Source: Dolichospermum planctonicum (GTDB lineage: Bacteria > Cyanobacteriota > Cyanobacteriia > Cyanobacteriales > Nostocaceae). From it: 64,000 nucleotides of DNA. Position 1 is the first letter of the stretch. Each line of letters starts with the position of its first letter. This document shows positions 16,878 through 25,847 of this stretch, one piece after another. The stretch is taken from assembly GCF_005402965.1 (NCBI RefSeq), contig NZ_BJCF01000004.1:62001-126000 (forward strand), written 5' to 3'. The notes below the pieces were generated by a model. The model saw only the letters and a program-made list of their open reading frames with translations, ran no database searches and had not been told where the DNA came from. A program made the translations under genes and the position numbers.

Positions 16878-18494
16878 ATGGCAAATGATGAGCATTTAGC
16901 AATACTGACGCAAGGGGTAGAGGTTTGGCATGAGTGGAGAGAGGAAAATCCAGATGTAACACCTGACTTGAGAGGGGCTGACCTGCGTGAGGCTAACCTG
17001 TGTGAGACTAACCTGAGTGAGGCTAACCTGTGTGAGACTAACCTGTGTTGGGCTAACCTGTGTTGGGCTAACCTGAGTGAGGCTAACCTGAGTGAGGCTA
17101 ACCTGAGTGGGGCTGACCTGTTTAGGGCTGACCTGAGTGGGGCTGACCTGAGAGAAGCTAACCTGAGTGTGGCTAATTTGAATGGGGCTAATTTGAATGG
17201 GGCTAACCTGAGTGTGGCTAACCTGAATGGGGCTGACCTGAGTGGGGCTGACCTGAGAGAAGCTAACCTGAGTGTGGCTAATTTGAATGGGGCTAATTTG
17301 AATGGGGCTAAACTGAATGGGGCTAACCTGAGTGGGGCTAACCTGAGTGGGGCTAAACTGAATGGGGCTAACCTGAGTGGGGCTAACCTGAGTGGGGCTA
17401 ACCTGAGTGGGGCTGACCTGTGTAGGGCTAACCTGAGTGAGGCTGACTTGAGTGAGGCTAACCTGTTTAGGGCTAACCTGAATGGCGCTAACCTGTTTAG
17501 GGCTAACCTGAGTGAGGCTGACCTGAGCGGGGCTGACCTGTTTAGGGCTAACCTGAGTGGGGCTAAACTGAATGGGGCTAAACTGAGTGCGGCTAATCTG
17601 AGTGAGGCTAATCTGAGTGAGGCTGACCTGAGTGAGGCTGACCTGAGTGGGGCTGACCTGAGTGGGGCTAACCTGTTTAGGGCTAACCTGAACGGGGCTA
17701 ACCTGTTTAAGGCTAACCTGAGTGAGGCTGACCTCAGTGGGGCTAACCTGTTTAAGGCTAACCTGTTTAAGGCTAACCTGAGTGAGGCTAACCTGAGTGA
17801 GGCTGATTTAGAAAGATCCCAAGTAATTGGTACAAATTTTCACAATGCAACTTTAACAGGTGCTTGTATAAAAGATTGGCAGATTAACAGTAAAACAAAC
17901 CTAGACGCAGTAATTTGTGAATATGTTTATCTTGATGATGAAAAAACAGAAAGACGACCTATCAATGGTAATTTTGCACCTGGAGAATTTGCCAGTTTAT
18001 ATAAGAAGATTATAGAAAACACAGATTTAATTTTACGCAAAACTCCCGAAAATGATAATACTGTTAATAAGCCAGAAAAAAATATTGATGTAGATAATAC
18101 TTCTAATAACCAAGGAGTTCAACGTTCAGACTCAACAATTCACACTTGGGAAAGACTAGGCTTTCGCTCAAAAACAGAAATCAAAATTGCTGAAGCATTA
18201 GACCGAACTGGAGTTTTATTTGTCCCCAATTCCTTAGCACGACTTACCACACCCAAAGGTAGAGAAAATAAAGAAGCTGATTTTCTCATTTGTTATAAAG
18301 GTAAATGGGGAGTTTTAAAAGTTGATGAACCACATCACACCGCAGAACGCAGAGTTGAAGAACAAGAAGAAGAACGCATTTTCAAGAGGAACGGTATTAA
18401 AGTTGTAGAAAGATTTGATGCCCAAAGATGTTATAACAATCCTGATGAAGTAGTGCAGGAATTTTTCAACATGATAGATATTGGATATTCTTAA
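16878..18494 (+). CDS. Large pentapeptide-repeat protein with degenerate DUF559/Vsr-like nuclease domain
   Basis: The 538-residue protein starts with a short header ([20 protein letters not shown]). Residues about 28-312 are tandem A(N/D)L-x-x pentapeptides forming a right-handed beta helix. A linker follows, then a C-terminal domain from about residue 417: [35 protein letters not shown], then [19 protein letters not shown]. That domain resembles DUF559/Vsr-like endonucleases, which usually read GILEVDG here. The active-site glutamate is replaced by K481 (AAA at 18318-18320). The repeat DNA is almost identical from copy to copy. Function unknown. Confidence 0.82.
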   Translation: MANDEHLAILTQGVEVWHEWREENPDVTPDLRGADLREANLCETNLSEANLCETNLCWANLCWANLSEANLSEANLSGADLFRADLSGADLREANLSVANLNGANLNGANLSVANLNGADLSGADLREANLSVANLNGANLNGAKLNGANLSGANLSGAKLNGANLSGANLSGANLSGADLCRANLSEADLSEANLFRANLNGANLFRANLSEADLSGADLFRANLSGAKLNGAKLSAANLSEANLSEADLSEADLSGADLSGANLFRANLNGANLFKANLSEADLSGANLFKANLFKANLSEANLSEADLERSQVIGTNFHNATLTGACIKDWQINSKTNLDAVICEYVYLDDEKTERRPINGNFAPGEFASLYKKIIENTDLILRKTPENDNTVNKPEKNIDVDNTSNNQGVQRSDSTIHTWERLGFRSKTEIKIAEALDRTGVLFVPNSLARLTTPKGRENKEADFLICYKGKWGVLKVDEPHHTAERRVEEQEEERIFKRNGIKVVERFDAQRCYNNPDEVVQEFFNMIDIGYS

Positions 18495-18821
18495 AATAAT
18501 CTGACCTCACCCCAACCCCTCTCCGACACGGAGAGGGGCTTTTAAACTAATAATTAGTAATATTAAATTAAGTATTTCAGCCAATACTTTTCAGTTAAAA
18601 TAAATCTCTTTTTTAAAACAAACCACAGAGGCACAGAGAACACAGAGAAAAGGGCTTAATAAACTCTTTACAAAACTCTATTGGGATTTAAGCCTCTCCA
18701 ATCATAAAAACTGCTCCTTTTCCCTCCCCTGTAGGGGAGGGTCAGGGAGGGGTGCGGGGAGAGGTTTGGAGAGGGGTTAGACAATATATGGTAAAATTGA
18801 TTTCAAAACTACACACAAAAC
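18495..18821. other. Gene-free stretch: terminator and G-rich repeats
   Basis: Besides the terminator at 18515-18543, it holds a dispersed stretch near 18622 (aaccacagaggcacagagaa) and a purine-rich repeat block at 18719-18780 with gggagggtcagggaggggt. That block is frequent between cyanobacterial genes. No gene is supported. Confidence 0.7.
18515..18543 (+). terminator. Probable Rho-independent terminator of the pentapeptide gene
   Basis: ACCCCTCTCCG and CGGAGAGGGGCT form an 11-bp GC-rich stem with loop ACA, followed by TTTT, 20 nt after the stop codon at 18494. The same stem is also widespread as an intergenic repeat in cyanobacteria. Confidence 0.65.
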
Positions 18822-19874
18822 ATGGCTACAAAGATCCCCGTTACCGTGATCACAGGCTTCTTAGGAAGCGGTAAAACCAGCATTATCCGTCACCTCCTCC
18901 AAAACAACCAAGGACGACGCATAGCAGTATTAGTCAACGAATTTGGTGAACTGGGGATAGACGGAGAATTATTAAAATCCTGTCAAATTTGCCCGGAAGA
19001 TGAAGTACAAGAAACTCCAGAAAATACTAACATATTTGAACTGACAAACGGCTGTTTATGCTGCACCGTGCAAGAGGAATTTTACCCGACCATGCGGGAA
19101 TTAATTAAACGCCGCGATAGTATTGATTATATTATCATTGAAACCTCTGGGTTGGCTTTACCGAAACCTTTAATTAAAGCCTTTCGTTGGCAAGAAATTC
19201 GCAATGCTGCTACGGTAGATGCAGTAATTACAGTAGTAGATTGTGCTGCGGTTGCTGCGGGAACTTTTGCTAGTGATTTAGATGCTATAGCCGCCCAAAG
19301 ACAAGAAGATGATAGTCTAGAACATGAAACACCATTACAAGAATTGTTTGAAGATCAACTGGCTTGTGCTGATTTAGTGATTTTGAATAAAACTGATTTA
19401 GTTGATAGCCAAACTCAAGGACAAGTTTTAGAATTAGTCAAGAAAGAATTACCGAGAGTTGTGAAAATTGTCGCTAGTGATTATGGTAAATTAGACCCAT
19501 CTATCTTATTAGGATTTGCAGCCGCAGTTGAAGATAATTTAGATAATCGTCCTAGTCACCACGACACAGAAGAAGACCATGATCATGATGATGAAATTAA
19601 CTCAACTCACGTGATTTTAAACCGGACTTTTGACCCGGAAAAGCTACAAGCAAGATTAGAAAAACTGGCACAGGAACAAGAAATTTACCGTATTAAAGGA
19701 TTTGTAGCTGTTGCTAATAAACCCATGCGGTTAGTTATGCAAGGTGTAGGGAATAGATTTGATAAATTTTATGATCGTCCTTGGAAACTAGAAGAAGCAA
19801 AACAAACCAGTTTAGTTTTTATCGGTCGTAATTTACAATCTTCAGCAATAGAATCTCAATTAGTAACTTTGTAA
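18822..19874 (+). CDS. CobW/COG0523 family metal-chaperone GTPase
   Basis: The 350-residue protein has a P-loop GFLGSGKTSIIRHLL, the metal-binding CLCC in TNGCLCCTVQEEF, and LVILNKTDLV for guanine recognition. A histidine/aspartate-rich insertion (HHDTEEDHDHDDE) precedes the C-terminal CobW domain. COG0523 proteins insert or traffic zinc or cobalt; which metal is handled here is not shown by the sequence. No Zur-type operator was recognised. The next gene starts 45 nt downstream on the same strand. Confidence 0.9.
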   Translation: MATKIPVTVITGFLGSGKTSIIRHLLQNNQGRRIAVLVNEFGELGIDGELLKSCQICPEDEVQETPENTNIFELTNGCLCCTVQEEFYPTMRELIKRRDSIDYIIIETSGLALPKPLIKAFRWQEIRNAATVDAVITVVDCAAVAAGTFASDLDAIAAQRQEDDSLEHETPLQELFEDQLACADLVILNKTDLVDSQTQGQVLELVKKELPRVVKIVASDYGKLDPSILLGFAAAVEDNLDNRPSHHDTEEDHDHDDEINSTHVILNRTFDPEKLQARLEKLAQEQEIYRIKGFVAVANKPMRLVMQGVGNRFDKFYDRPWKLEEAKQTSLVFIGRNLQSSAIESQLVTL

Positions 19875-19919
19875 GTCTCATTACTGTCACCTGTCAACTG
19901 TCAACTGTCACCTAATCTT

Positions 19920-20381
19920 ATGAATACCACAGATTTGTTTAATGTTGCGAATGTTTTTGTTTTGCCTTTTTGGGCTTTGATGATTCTTTTACCTAATTGG
20001 AATGTCACCCGCAAGGTCATGGAATCTTATCTACCTTTTGTGGTTTTAGCTGCTGGGTATTTGTATTTATTTGTCACTAGCATTACCCCAGAAAATGCTG
20101 CTGCTTTATCAAATCCTCAATTAGCAGATATAGCCAAGTTTTTTAGTAATGAAACTGCTGCTGCTACAGGTTGGATTCATTTTTTAGTCATGGATTTATT
20201 TGTGGGAAGATGGATTTATTGGCAAGGACAAAAAACCGGCATTTGGACAATTCACTCGATAGCTTTGTGTTTATTTGCAGGTCCTTTAGGTGTACTTTCT
20301 CATATTTTCACCTATTGGATTTCTAAAGCTTTTTCTCAGGGTGCTGAGGGTGTAACAGAAGAAGAAAAAGTAGGGGTTTAG
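19920..20381 (+). CDS. ABA4-like (DUF4281) membrane protein
   Basis: The 153-residue protein has about four membrane helices and the DUF4281 motifs LFNVANVFVLPFWALMILLP, GWIHFLVMDLFVGRW and AGPLGVLSH. Plant ABA4 is needed for neoxanthin synthesis; cyanobacterial homologues are of uncertain function, perhaps in carotenoid chemistry. It follows the CobW gene by 45 nt and is followed by a hairpin terminator. Confidence 0.85.
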   Translation: MNTTDLFNVANVFVLPFWALMILLPNWNVTRKVMESYLPFVVLAAGYLYLFVTSITPENAAALSNPQLADIAKFFSNETAAATGWIHFLVMDLFVGRWIYWQGQKTGIWTIHSIALCLFAGPLGVLSHIFTYWISKAFSQGAEGVTEEEKVGV

Positions 20382-20422
20382 TTAAGTTCACTACTTGACA
20401 ATCAATTTAAATCAATTTATTT

Positions 20423-20462
20423 AGATCCGAGACTTCTGAGAGAAGTCGGGGATCTATTTTTG
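20423..20462 (+). terminator. Hairpin terminator after the ABA4-like gene
   Basis: AGATCC..GACTTCT and AGAAGTC.GGGATCT pair around GAG, followed by ATTTTTGTTTTT. It sits between the convergent ABA4-like and xisI genes and ends 4 nt before the xisI stop codon. It resembles the 59456-59489 hairpin, so it belongs to a repeated family. Confidence 0.75.
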
Positions 20463-20465
20463 TTT

Positions 20466-20801
20466 TTAACTCACAGCATATTCTGTATAAGGACGAATTT
20501 CCAAGGGATGAAAACCTAAAACAATTTGATCTTTAGGAATACCAGCATTAACTAAATCGTTAGCAATTCCATCTTCTGTTCCATCCCTTTGAATCCAAAT
20601 TTTACTATTAATAATTTGTATATGGACAATACAAGCATGAACTCTCACACTTTTTTCCCAACCAGAAGTTATTAATAAATAATCTTTATCGTTTTTACCA
20701 ATAATTAATTCTGTTTGCAATTCTCTGTGGTAATAAGGAATTGCTGCATATTCAGTTAATACTTCCTGGATAATTTGTTGATATTCATTTAGTCTATCCA
20801 T
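20466..20801 (-). CDS. xisI: XisI-like protein
   Basis: The 111-residue protein shows the family core KIWIQRDGTEDGIANDLVNA followed by GIPKDQIVLGFHPLEIRPYTEYAVS. Its start lies 13 nt inside the end of xisH, so the pair is translationally coupled. In Anabaena, xisH and xisI act with xisF recombinase to excise the fdxN element, but no recombinase or nif gene is nearby, so this pair must have another context. Confidence 0.9.
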   Translation of the reverse strand: MDRLNEYQQIIQEVLTEYAAIPYYHRELQTELIIGKNDKDYLLITSGWEKSVRVHACIVHIQIINSKIWIQRDGTEDGIANDLVNAGIPKDQIVLGFHPLEIRPYTEYAVS

Positions 20802-21205
20802 TGTGTAATCTCCTGTTGGGTGGGATCAAAAATAAGTAGGTGGATTTTATGTTTTTTCAAAACTAGTGTACCAATAGGTTCAGAAAAAATTTCTTTATAT
20901 GTTGATTCACGAATAGCTAAATATAATAAATATTCATTTGCACTTTCTTCTAATATGTCTGTATATAAAAGATATTGTCCTAGTGCATTTTGCAAATCAG
21001 CGATCGCCGATGGATTAATAAAACTTTTAATTTCTACAATAATTCTCCGTTCTGCTTTTTCAGCAATTAGTAATTTTTTTGCCCCTAAATCAACAAATAA
21101 TTCTCTTAAACCCCACTTTAGTTTAAAGGGATCATCAGTAATTTTCCATCCATCTTTTTCTAAGGCGGTTTTAACTGTATTGTGATAAATATCTTTGGCT
21201 GGCAT
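20789..21205 (-). CDS. xisH: XisH-like protein, PD-(D/E)XK fold
   Basis: The 138-residue protein has the XisH pattern: DIYHNTVKTALEKDGWKITD, then VDLGAKKLLIAEKAERR and IIVEIKSFINPSAIADLQNA, ending QQEITQWID. The E-x-K in VEIKSF and the upstream acidic residues fit a restriction-endonuclease-like fold. It is the first gene of an xisH-xisI pair. The close spacing and many genomic copies resemble toxin-antitoxin or homing modules; that is inference. Confidence 0.9.
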   Translation of the reverse strand: MPAKDIYHNTVKTALEKDGWKITDDPFKLKWGLRELFVDLGAKKLLIAEKAERRIIVEIKSFINPSAIADLQNALGQYLLYTDILEESANEYLLYLAIRESTYKEIFSEPIGTLVLKKHKIHLLIFDPTQQEITQWID

Positions 21206-21307
21206 TTATAGTTAATCTCAAATCCAATTTATAGGGTTAAGACCCATGATATTATAATCATAATATTATAATCATAGGGTGAACCAAATCACCCTACATC
21301 ATTAAAA

Positions 21308-21535
21308 TCAAGTTAAGCAAGTCTCTCTATAATGGGCATCTAACCAACAACGCGGTAATTTTTCCCCAGAGGGAAATATTAATTCTTCCTTTTTATAAGT
21401 GTCCGTTTCCTGTTCTTCTTGTCCTTCTTGATCTTGGGCATGGACGATTTTAATAGTGGGGTCAAATAGTTCTTGAACATCAACTATTTTCACCAAATCG
21501 CGGCTATCTTTGATTTGTAAAAACATTTTGATCAA
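21308..21535 (-). CDS. Small conserved cyanobacterial protein
   Basis: The 75-residue acidic protein (MIKMFLQIKDSRDLVKIVDV at the start, FPSGEKLPRCWLDAHY near the end) resembles a small conserved cyanobacterial family of unknown function. A helix-forming glutamine/glutamate-rich middle separates the two conserved ends. It lies 54 nt downstream of the DUF3181 gene on the same strand and may be co-transcribed with it. Confidence 0.65.
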   Translation of the reverse strand: MIKMFLQIKDSRDLVKIVDVQELFDPTIKIVHAQDQEGQEEQETDTYKKEELIFPSGEKLPRCWLDAHYRETCLT

Positions 21536-21589
21536 CCTCCATTATTCAAATGTGTAAATCTGCCAATGGGAATGGTAAGAAAGTAAAGA

Positions 21590-21898
21590 TTATATTTCCC
21601 GTTGATATTTTTCTAAGATATCCACTAAGGCTACTTGACATTGTAATGGTAATAAATCAATTAAAGATAGTTCCTTTCTCCCACCACCGACTTTGACGGT
21701 AATAGATTCTAAAACTGCAATTACTTGATCTTCATTGACAGCACAAGAAGTAATTAAAGGATACAACTTTTCAGCCACAATCTTATGCAATCTGGCATCG
21801 GATAAATAAAGATGCCATTTAGCAATATCTATATAAACACTTTCACCAATTTCTGCGGCTAGGGTTTCTAGTAATTCTGTGGTATTGATTTGAGCCAT
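21590..21898 (-). CDS. DUF3181 family protein
   Basis: The 102-residue protein fits DUF3181: AAEIGESVYIDIAKWHLYL, then HKIVAEKLYPLI and KVGGGRKELSLIDLLP. The family is almost confined to cyanobacteria and has no known function. The protein is soluble and helical. Confidence 0.8.
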   Translation of the reverse strand: MAQINTTELLETLAAEIGESVYIDIAKWHLYLSDARLHKIVAEKLYPLITSCAVNEDQVIAVLESITVKVGGGRKELSLIDLLPLQCQVALVDILEKYQREI

Positions 21899-22016
21899 AA
21901 ATACAATCTCATTGTTAGTAACATTGGTATATCTTAGCTTATTTCACATTATTACTCAAGTAGCTAGACTTGAGCTACTACCACAGGTGAGAATACCCTA
22001 GCTTAATTTTCATTCT

Positions 22017-22274
22017 TTAGGTAGATTTTGGTGGAGTTTGATCGTAATTAGCGATCGCACCAATGTAAATTAGATGCAGTATTAATACTCCTATCCAACC
22101 AATTGTTAACCCTGGTAGCCATTCCCAGGGAGTATTTTTCAAAATGTGGAAAAACCACAATCCCGAAGTCACAGTTGCACAAATACCGACATGAACAGCA
22201 AAATTCATGCGATCATCTAGTTTACGAAACTCTGGATCTTTGCGGTCTGGTTTGCGAGGCCAACGAGGGGGCAT
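22017..22274 (-). CDS. Small 2TM-domain membrane protein
   Basis: The 85-residue protein has a basic N terminus (PPRWPRKPDRKDPEFRKLDD) and two hydrophobic helices joined by a short turn containing WEWLPG, the pattern of the 2TM domain family. The function is unknown. It is separated from its neighbours by more than 100 nt and is probably transcribed alone. Confidence 0.7.
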   Translation of the reverse strand: MPPRWPRKPDRKDPEFRKLDDRMNFAVHVGICATVTSGLWFFHILKNTPWEWLPGLTIGWIGVLILHLIYIGAIANYDQTPPKST

Positions 22275-22410
22275 AAATATAAATGTTCTCTAAATGTTCT
22301 TGACAGCAGTTAACACACCCTATCTATTGTAAGGTCTTGCGGGTGTAACTGATGAATTTATTTCGCACCAAGACGCAAAGGCGCAAAGAATCCAGAGATG
22401 GTAGTATGGG

Positions 22411-22674
22411 TTATGAAATCTGCACTGTTGACTCTGTATAACAACTTTCGCCAAATTCGCTGCCTCTAGCACTAGGTACTAAAGTCCAACCTGCTTTTAA
22501 GAGTTTTTGATAAGTAGCCCAACCCTTGGAACCGCGAGGAACGCGATGATCTGGAACTGAAATTTGAGGAAAAGCTGTATAAGGCCGCCAAGGTTGTCCA
22601 GATGCAGTTTGCAAGTACAAAATCTTTTCATCATCACCGTTAGACTTAGATAACCAGCACATTTGTCGAACCAT
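22411..22674 (-). CDS. Conserved hypothetical small protein
   Basis: The 87-residue protein has a compositionally normal sequence with conserved-looking aromatic and glycine motifs (QPWRPYTAFPQISVPDHRVP, GWTLVPSARG). I recognise no domain. A good Shine-Dalgarno-like sequence precedes the ATG at 22674 (aaggagttaacc on the minus strand), supporting translation. Confidence 0.65.
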   Translation of the reverse strand: MVRQMCWLSKSNGDDEKILYLQTASGQPWRPYTAFPQISVPDHRVPRGSKGWATYQKLLKAGWTLVPSARGSEFGESCYTESTVQIS

Positions 22675-23209
22675 GGTTAACTCCTTGATTGTTTAGCTGA
22701 AATATCACCAGGAGGTTAACTGCGGATATTCAGTAGTTTGGGAAATTACCACAAAGGTGTTTTTGATTCCCCATCTAAGTCCTCAGTTATACCAAATTGT
22801 GATTAAGTGTTATTGAGCCTGATGTTTAAGGCAGTAAAGATTATTTTGTCAAGTAAATTATTTAAGAAGGTAAACTCCTGTCAGCTGGTTTTATTAAAAG
22901 GGAAAGATGAACAAGAACAATGGTTTTTTTTGATTATTGATGTTTCCTGTTAATCAAATATTTTCAGCAAATATTTTTATCATGTTAGCCACGGTTGTTA
23001 TAATTGTATGTATCTATAGTTACGATTTGCTAAAAATGAGCAAAAATTTATTGATAATGTTGACAACGCAATTCACGTGAGAGGCCAGAATGCCTATTTT
23101 ACAGGAATGTAAAGGATTTAAGCCCTTTGCACATGATCCAACTTCACCGTTATGATTTAAGATGGGTATTGGATTTTATATATTCTTCTATTGACATAGA
23201 TCAGCACAG
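22675..23209. other. Gene-free region, 535 nt
   Basis: No protein of believable length or composition is seen in either direction. It contains the divergent promoters of the 22411 and 23210 genes. I found no tRNA, known riboswitch or strong hairpin. Confidence 0.6.
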
Positions 23210-23629
23210 ATGATGAATCAACCAGTTGTTTGGGTAAATGGAGACTGTCTAAGTCCCTACAACCCCGCACTTCAAGAATATCCCCAAGCTCCAGCCCTTT
23301 GGGTTTGGGATGATGCTTTAATTACCAAGTGGCATATTGGATTAAAACGCCTCACGTTTATTTACGAATGTTTGCTAGAATTACCCGTAGAAATTCGCCG
23401 GGGGAATGTAGCAGCAGAAGTTTTAGCGTTTGCTCAAGAACATAATACTAATCATGTGGTGACTACAGATAGCCCCAGTCCCCTCTTTAGTGATATTTGT
23501 GATCAAATTGAAAAGTCTGCAAAATTGGAAGTTTTTGCTGTAGAACCGTTTTTTGAATATGATGGATATATTGATTTAAAGCGGTTTTCCCGGTATTGGA
23601 AAGTAGCAGAAAAATATGTTTTTGAGTAA
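23210..23629 (+). CDS. Photolyase N-terminal-domain-like protein
   Basis: The 139-residue protein has a pattern like the alpha/beta antenna domain of DNA photolyases (VVWVNGDCLSPYNPALQEYP, ALWVWDDALI, then NHVVTTDSPSPLF). It lacks the FAD-binding catalytic domain. Stand-alone versions occur in cyanobacteria. A role in nucleotide or cofactor binding is possible but unproven. The start could be either of two adjacent ATG codons at 23210/23213. Confidence 0.55.
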   Translation: MMNQPVVWVNGDCLSPYNPALQEYPQAPALWVWDDALITKWHIGLKRLTFIYECLLELPVEIRRGNVAAEVLAFAQEHNTNHVVTTDSPSPLFSDICDQIEKSAKLEVFAVEPFFEYDGYIDLKRFSRYWKVAEKYVFE

Positions 23630-23643
23630 AAATAAATGTAGTT

Positions 23644-23763
23644 TAAGTAGGTGAACGGAAAAAAACGACATAAGTAACGAAAAGTAAAGTTGCCCAAAAC
23701 CTGTTCCCTGTTCCCTGTTCCCTGTTCCCTTGTCATAACGACAATTTTTAACGCCAACCTACT
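23644..23763. mobile_element. MITE-like element with AAGTAGGT ends (copy b)
   Basis: The 120-bp unit runs from TAAGTAGGTGAACGG to CGCCAACCTACT. Its core contains a tract of the 7-bp unit gttccct (four to five copies). It is an inverted relative of the 44401-44636 element: both share the block reading acgacataagtaacgaaaag (reverse complement in the other) and the ends, but the heptamer tract is much longer there. It separates the photolyase-like gene from tldD. Confidence 0.75.
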
Positions 23764-23779
23764 GATAGTGAATTTTGCA

Positions 23780-25174
23780 ATGACAACCAAACTTACTGAT
23801 GTTCAAAATCTCCTCTCAGATTTAATTTCCCGTTACTCTTCCCGTGTGGACTATTTGATGATTCGCTTAGAAGAATCCCAAGGAACAGATATTGTCTTAC
23901 GTGGTGAGCAAGTGGAAACTCTCAGTGAGGGTATTTCTATTGGTGGCCAGATTCGTACTTGTTATAAAGGTGGCTGGGGATTAAGTAGTTTTAATAAATT
24001 AGCAACCATTGAAGACCGCATAGAAGAAGCCATCGTCGCAGCCCGGATAATTGGTGATGAAGAAACTATACTCGCACCTATTGATCCTGTCCAAGCAGTA
24101 TGTCAATTACCGATCTTGGGTACTGATCCCCGTCAAGTTTCGCTGAAGCAGAAAAAACAATTATGCGATCGCTATACGGAATTAATGAAAACATTAGATA
24201 GCCGTATTACTACTACTTCCGTCCGTTATAGTGACAGCAGCCAAAGAGTAATTATTATCACATCTGAAGGGACTTTCATTGACCAATCTTGGGTAGATAT
24301 GGAAATGCGCTTTGCAGCCACAGCCAGGAATGGAGACACAGTACAAACCGGCAGAGAAACTACTGGTTCTCGCAAAGCCTACGAAGACCTAACTAATTTA
24401 GACAAACAAGTTAAAAGTGCAGCAGCAAGAGCAGTTACGTCTTTATCATTACCTTCAGTCAAAGGCAACACTTACACCGTAGTGATTGATCCCATTCTCA
24501 CTGGTTTATTTGTTCATGAAGCCTTCGGACATCTTTCCGAAGCGGACATGGCCTATGAAAACCCGGATATTCTCGAAGTTATGACTTTAGGAAGACGTTT
24601 TGGACCCGAAGAACTGCAAATATTTGATGGTGCTGTACCCGAAGGACATCGCGGTAGTTATTTTTACGACGATGAAGGTACACCCGCAACGACTACCCAG
24701 CTAATTCAGGATGGTATATTAGTTGGTAGACTGCATTCCCGTGAAACTGCTGGTAAATTAGAGGAGCAACCCACGGGTAATGCTCGTTGTCTCAATTATC
24801 ACTTTTCACCCATTGTCAGAATGACAAATACCTGGATTGAACGCGGGAAAACCCCAGTCCCCGACTTATTTACTGATATCAAAGAAGGAGTTTATGCCCA
24901 AAATTGGTTAGGTGGAATGACGAATGGGGAAATGTTCACTTTCACTGCTGGGGAAGCTTGGATGATTAGAAACGGGAAAATTGCTGAACCCGTAAAAGAT
25001 GTTACCCTTTCCGGTAACGTCTTCCAAACCCTCGCAGATATAGAAGCCATTGGTGATGATTTTTACTGGGATGAATCCGGGGGTTGTGGTAAAGGTGGAC
25101 AAAATGGTTTACCAGTGGGTTGCGGTGGTCCGAGTTTGCGAATTAAGGATGTTGTAGTGGGGGGAGAAAGTTAA
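23780..25174 (+). CDS. tldD: TldD/PmbA family metalloprotease, TldD-like
   Basis: The ATG at 23780 is chosen because the longer upstream frame is encoded by the MITE-like element. The 464-residue protein contains HEAFGHLSEAD (HExxxH zinc motif) near the middle and the conserved C-terminal GGMTNGEMFTFTAGEAWMIR and LPVGCGGPSLRI. TldD with PmbA/TldE forms a heterodimeric protease that trims peptides and unfolded substrates. No tldE is next to it. Confidence 0.93.
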   Translation: MTTKLTDVQNLLSDLISRYSSRVDYLMIRLEESQGTDIVLRGEQVETLSEGISIGGQIRTCYKGGWGLSSFNKLATIEDRIEEAIVAARIIGDEETILAPIDPVQAVCQLPILGTDPRQVSLKQKKQLCDRYTELMKTLDSRITTTSVRYSDSSQRVIIITSEGTFIDQSWVDMEMRFAATARNGDTVQTGRETTGSRKAYEDLTNLDKQVKSAAARAVTSLSLPSVKGNTYTVVIDPILTGLFVHEAFGHLSEADMAYENPDILEVMTLGRRFGPEELQIFDGAVPEGHRGSYFYDDEGTPATTTQLIQDGILVGRLHSRETAGKLEEQPTGNARCLNYHFSPIVRMTNTWIERGKTPVPDLFTDIKEGVYAQNWLGGMTNGEMFTFTAGEAWMIRNGKIAEPVKDVTLSGNVFQTLADIEAIGDDFYWDESGGCGKGGQNGLPVGCGGPSLRIKDVVVGGES

Positions 25175-25189
25175 ATTTTGTTTCGCGCA

Positions 25190-25247
25190 ATCTCTTTTAG
25201 ATATCCCGCAGGGGTAGTCGCTAAGGAGAAAAGACGCAAAGGAAAAT
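25190..25247 (+). repeat. Dispersed repeat with TTTCGCGCAATCTC start
   Basis: This 58-bp stretch matches the inverse of 4733-4791 with several substitutions. It combines a cgcgcaatctctttta part, cccgcagggg and gacgcaaagg. It lies between tldD and the convergent coaE gene and is not coding. Confidence 0.75.
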
Positions 25248-25256
25248 AAGGGGTTT

Positions 25257-25847
25257 TTAAATACCCTTTTTTATCACCATATCTATTTGTTGTAAAAGGG
25301 ATTCTAAATTAGAAGAATTATCTAAATTTACGTCAGCACGGGCGATTTTTTCAGCAATGGGTAATTGACTATTAATTCTTGCTGCTGCTTGTTCTGCTGT
25401 TAAATTATTTCTTGCCATTAATCTTTCTAGTTGTTGTTGTTCAGAACAAGATACAACCCAAATTTGATTAACTAAGCTCTCTAAATTGGCTTCAAATAAG
25501 AGAGGAATGACTAAAATTAAAGTATTTGCAGATGATTCCTTAATAGCTTGATCAAAGCAATTTCTAACATAAGGATGAATTAAACTTTCTACCCAATGAC
25601 GTTCTTGGGGAAGATTAAAAATAATTTCTCCTAATTTTCCTCGATTTAAATTACCATCATTTAATATAATATCTTTACCATATTTTCCTACAATTTTTGA
25701 TAGAAGAGGAGAACCAAGAGACACAGCATCTCTCGCATAAATATCTGCATCTAAAATCGGTAAATTGTAAACCGTAGCCAAATAATGAGCAACTGTACTT
25801 TTACCCGTCGCAATACCACCAGTTAAACCAATTAAATTTTTATTCAT
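25257..25847 (-). CDS. coaE: Dephospho-CoA kinase
   Basis: The 196-residue protein has P-loop LTGGIATGKSTVAHYLA at the N terminus, DADIYARDAV and the LIHPYVRNCF segment, with a normal family length. It phosphorylates dephospho-CoA in the last step of CoA synthesis. Its ATG overlaps the end of hemD by one base, so it is probably translated from a hemD-coaE message. Confidence 0.94.
   Translation of the reverse strand: MNKNLIGLTGGIATGKSTVAHYLATVYNLPILDADIYARDAVSLGSPLLSKIVGKYGKDIILNDGNLNRGKLGEIIFNLPQERHWVESLIHPYVRNCFDQAIKESSANTLILVIPLLFEANLESLVNQIWVVSCSEQQQLERLMARNNLTAEQAAARINSQLPIAEKIARADVNLDNSSNLESLLQQIDMVIKKGI

Noticed and set aside
23644-23670. glnA-type glutamine riboswitch suggested by an aagtaggtgaacgg string
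   Set aside because: The string is the terminal repeat of a MITE-like family; the rest of the riboswitch consensus is missing.
23690-23779. Longer N terminus for tldD
   Set aside because: These codons are made by the heptamer tract of the MITE-like element; the ATG at 23780 matches the family start.
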